DNA of 10,003 nucleotides, from contig DCMG01000072.1 of the NCBI GenBank assembly GCA_002321335.1, positions 6,509-16,511 of the forward strand. The letters run 5' to 3'. Numbering within the stretch: position 1 is the stretch's first letter; every line of letters begins with the position of its first letter. The notes under the pieces were generated by a model. That model saw nothing but the letters and a program-made list of their open reading frames with translations, had not been told where the DNA came from and searched no databases. The translations under genes and the position numbers were made by a program. Origin of the DNA: Bacteroidales bacterium UBA1628 (GTDB taxonomy: Bacteria > Bacteroidota > Bacteroidia > Bacteroidales > UBA932). Below, piece after piece: positions 8,501 to 10,003 of the stretch.

Positions 8501-8916
8501 TCTGGGGAGCTGACAATGATATGTGGTGGATGCAGGCGCTTACACCTCATGAGGATTATTTCCGTGACGAGAATTCATGGTCTGTAAAGGAAGGATATGC
8601 CGAGACCAATTATGATTCATATTATCCACGGCCAGTGGTCTCCGGAGGAAGCAAGAACCGTCAGGTGCAAAGCAGGTATCTTCAGGATGCCTCCTATATA
8701 CGCCTAAAGAACCTTCAGGTAGGTTACACCCTTCCGGACAGAGTCACCGAAAAGGCTGGGCTCAAGAATGTGCGCGTGTACTTCTCCGGGGAGAATCTTT
8801 GGACGGGATCCCGTCTCTCGAAACTCTTTGACCCGGAAACCATCGGTTCCGGAAAAGGTGGCTCAGCGTATCCTCTGTCACGAACCTACTCGTTTGGCAT
8901 AAGTGTAACACTTTAA
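5581..8916 (+). CDS. SusC-like TonB-dependent outer membrane glycan transporter
   Basis: SusC-type proteins are 22-strand outer membrane barrels that import oligosaccharides using energy from TonB-ExbBD, with SusD as the lid. With ATG at 5581 the protein is 1111 residues, a normal SusC length. Seen: a signal peptide (about 1-31; KLYVVLLLCVGFFSLAL, cleavage likely after ASA); a CarboxypepD_reg-like beta domain (about 45-118); a TonB-box-like DEVVVVGFG (124-132); a plug (about 139-250) with ALQGVVPGLQI, INIRGNGTI, PLILIDGMEGD, SISVLKDAASASIYGSRAP and GVILVTTKKG; a long barrel; an Asp/Asn-rich loop DLNGDGVINGGDG (from residue 910) common in this family; and a closing beta strand, RTYSFGISVTL. 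No STN domain is present, consistent with control by the HTCS rather than a sigma/anti-sigma pair. The frame extends back to TTG 5515, but that start would precede the predicted transcript start and spoil the signal peptide. The susD-like gene follows after 11 bases. Family is certain; substrate is unknown. Confidence 0.96.
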   Translation: MKSNCLQNSKLYVVLLLCVGFFSLALDAASAQVNAADTIARQKSEITVKGDVSDADGPVIGAFVYEKTNKANGTMTDVDGRFILKVPDGAVLVVSCIGFETLEVRAVSGQDMRLLLKPDTSLLDEVVVVGFGVQKKVNMTGSVSVADQEAMKDRPVTSAAQALQGVVPGLQITSADGKLETNASINIRGNGTIGSGSSGSPLILIDGMEGDINAVNPQDIESISVLKDAASASIYGSRAPFGVILVTTKKGSQGKATVNYNNSFRFSNLVNRNHTMDSRAFALFFDDACVNTPGWGPHFSKETIEKIEQYQAGTLLNSKGVFDPLYTMDDIYGNGNWQDVPYHGGAWANTDWFSAIYKDYSFSMEHNVSVSGGSDKINYYFSANYLDNDGMLAWGEEGLKRYTLTGKFNADITEWMTLGFSHRWVRKDYVRPSSLTDDLYDDLGRQGWPVIPIYDPNGNIFDCPSPINGLENGGSDRTQPDRNYTQISLVARPVEGWDIHAEFNYQVYSDSRHWDTQKLYGYDVNGNAFEVSSESHVHEEYTRENFYNLNVYSNYERTIGKKNNFHFMLGFQTENMKQKTFGLQRDGILVSSLPEVDLTTGIGSDGNLVTPSVNGGRSEWDNAGFFGRVNYDYDSRYMIEANLRYDGTSRFRQNRRWIWLPSVSAGWNIANEKFWEDLTQVCGNLKLRASYGILGNQNIDNRYQTYRTLSIKPNNGEWLQNGAKPTTVGFPALISQLLTWEKIYNYNLGLDWGLFNGRLTGSFEYYIRDTKNMVGPSAELPNILGTDVPKTNNCDLRTHGWDFEISWKDYLSCGLSYGARFVLSDSRTKITRYANNPTNSIDTYIQGRYIDEIWGYETLGIAKTDEEYMDYLDMLDANYTAYHGTAPAEARLGMQSLGKDFAAGDVMYKDLNGDGVINGGDGTLNNLGDKKLLGSKQPRYMFSLDLNAAYKGFDLRVFFQGVGKRDYFQNHNYFWGADNDMWWMQALTPHEDYFRDENSWSVKEGYAETNYDSYYPRPVVSGGSKNRQVQSRYLQDASYIRLKNLQVGYTLPDRVTEKAGLKNVRVYFSGENLWTGSRLSKLFDPETIGSGKGGSAYPLSRTYSFGISVTL

Positions 8917-8927
8917 AACATAAGACA

Positions 8928-10003
8928 ATGAAAACCTATATACATTATCTTCTCGCAGCCCTTCTATTATCTGGCTTCGCACTTGTCTCCTGTAATGACT
9001 ATCTTGACAAGGAACCATTGTCTGCGATCGCTCCGGAACAGTACTTCAACAATGAAAGCGACCTGCAGGCTTATTGCAACGGCCGCTATACCGAAGTCCT
9101 GCCGAGCCACGAGAATTGGAGCTACGGAATCTATAGCGACAACGCCACAGACATAATGTCGGACATCTATCCTGACGCCAAGTACCAGACGGGAGACTGG
9201 AAGACAGATCTCAAGAACGACAACTACAAGTGGGAGAACATAACAACAATCAATTTTTTCTTCGACAATGTGCTTCCGAAATATGAGGCCGGCGGAATCA
9301 GTGGCAATCCGGCGAATGTGGCGCACTACATAGGTGAGATGTATTTCTTCCGGGCTTTTGAATACTTTAAGCGTATGAAGCTGTTCGGTGACCTTCCGAT
9401 CGTCACATCGTGTCTTCCTGATGAGACTGAGGCTTTGACAAACGCCAGCAAACGTGCCCCACGCAATGAGGTCGCGCGTTTTATCCTTGAGGATCTTGAC
9501 AAGGCGTACGAACTTCTCAAGCAGTCAAAGATGGCTACGACACGCGTCAGCGCGAACACAGCTATGCTGCTGAAGAGTCGTGTCGCCCTTTATGAAGGCA
9601 CGTTCGAGAAGAATTTCGCTGGAACCGCATTTGTTCCAGGAACCTCAGAATGGCCTGGAAAATCTAAGGATTACAATTCGGAGTTCACTTTCAAGGCTGG
9701 TTCTCCGGAAGCGGAGGTGAGATTCTTCCTCGAAGAGGCTGTGAAGGCAGCGGAGATTGTTGCGGAGGAGGCAAAAGAATCCTTGATGACTAACACTGGA
9801 GTTGTTCCTCAGGAAGAAGGCAAATCGCTTGCTGATTACGAGTCGGAGAATCCTTGGCTAGCGATGTTCGGGTGTTTGGATTTGAGCAAGTACCCGGAGG
9901 TCCTTCTGTGGCGCCAGTACTCCAAGGCTTTGGGCATAAAACATAATGTCGTAGTCCAAGCTCAGAAAGGCAATCAGGGCATCGGCTCCACCCGTGGACT
10001 TGT
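8928..10003 (+). CDS. SusD-like (RagB/SusD family) surface glycan-binding lipoprotein, 5' part; runs off right edge
   Basis: SusD proteins are surface lipoproteins that bind glycans and cap the SusC barrel. The frame is open from ATG 8928 to the edge, 358 whole codons, so roughly two thirds of a typical SusD. Seen: a lipoprotein signal peptide with lipobox LVSC and lipidated Cys22, followed by NDYLDKEP, the usual SusD mature start; the N-terminal TPR-type region with the hallmark EMYFFRAFEYFKRMKLFGDLP (136-156 region); RAPRNEVARFILEDLDKAYELL (177-198 region), and AMLLKSRVALYEGTF (212-226), another conserved SusD helix pair. It starts 11 bases after the susC stop with no Shine-Dalgarno, so it is translated from the same transcript. 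The remaining C-terminal part, including the binding-site region, lies outside the window. Family is certain; the ligand is not readable from sequence. Confidence 0.95.
   Translation, partial: MKTYIHYLLAALLLSGFALVSCNDYLDKEPLSAIAPEQYFNNESDLQAYCNGRYTEVLPSHENWSYGIYSDNATDIMSDIYPDAKYQTGDWKTDLKNDNYKWENITTINFFFDNVLPKYEAGGISGNPANVAHYIGEMYFFRAFEYFKRMKLFGDLPIVTSCLPDETEALTNASKRAPRNEVARFILEDLDKAYELLKQSKMATTRVSANTAMLLKSRVALYEGTFEKNFAGTAFVPGTSEWPGKSKDYNSEFTFKAGSPEAEVRFFLEEAVKAAEIVAEEAKESLMTNTGVVPQEEGKSLADYESENPWLAMFGCLDLSKYPEVLLWRQYSKALGIKHNVVVQAQKGNQGIGSTRGL

Noticed and set aside
7432..8550. A 372-codon open frame on the minus strand inside the susC-like gene
   Set aside because: It lies fully antisense to conserved SusC barrel sequence and shows no recognisable domain or plausible start context. 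Long antisense frames are common opposite such genes.

Overview
The window looks like a Bacteroidota chromosome, most likely order Bacteroidales. The reasons are an adjacent SusC/SusD pair, a hybrid two-component system (HTCS) regulator, promoters that fit the Bacteroidetes TAnnTTTG -7 box, and no Shine-Dalgarno sequences before the starts. The genus cannot be named from this sequence. No RNA genes, insertion sequences, CRISPR arrays or origins were seen.

Layout. Bases 1-449 (minus strand) hold the first 149 codons of a flotillin (SPFH family) that runs off the left edge. Bases 532-1122 (minus) encode a short NfeD-like membrane protein directly upstream of it, so the two form the classic nfeD-flotillin membrane-organisation operon. 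A 145-bp spacer (1123-1267) carries a good Bacteroidetes promoter for this operon, abutted by a weak AT-rich hairpin that may end the upstream transcript. Bases 1268-5317 (minus) are one very large HTCS gene: 14 propeller-type repeats, Y_Y_Y domain, one membrane helix, histidine kinase, receiver and AraC-type DNA-binding domain in one chain. A 263-bp divergent control region (5318-5580) follows, with one promoter-like element facing each way and a short tandem repeat. Bases 5581-8916 (plus) encode a SusC-like TonB-dependent transporter, and 8928 to the right edge encodes the first 358 codons of its SusD-like lipoprotein partner.

How they work together. The HTCS and the susCD pair form the edge of a polysaccharide utilisation locus (PUL). 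The expected scheme is that SusD and SusC capture and import an oligosaccharide, the periplasmic propellers of the HTCS sense a breakdown product, and phosphorelay to the AraC domain switches on susCD and whatever enzymes lie to the right. No carbohydrate-active enzyme is inside the window, so the substrate cannot be named. The flotillin/NfeD genes are probably an unrelated core locus next to the PUL.

I saw no clearly new system. The most useful points are the divergent control region with its candidate operator repeats, the SusC start correction, and the compact hairpin/promoter overlap ahead of nfeD.
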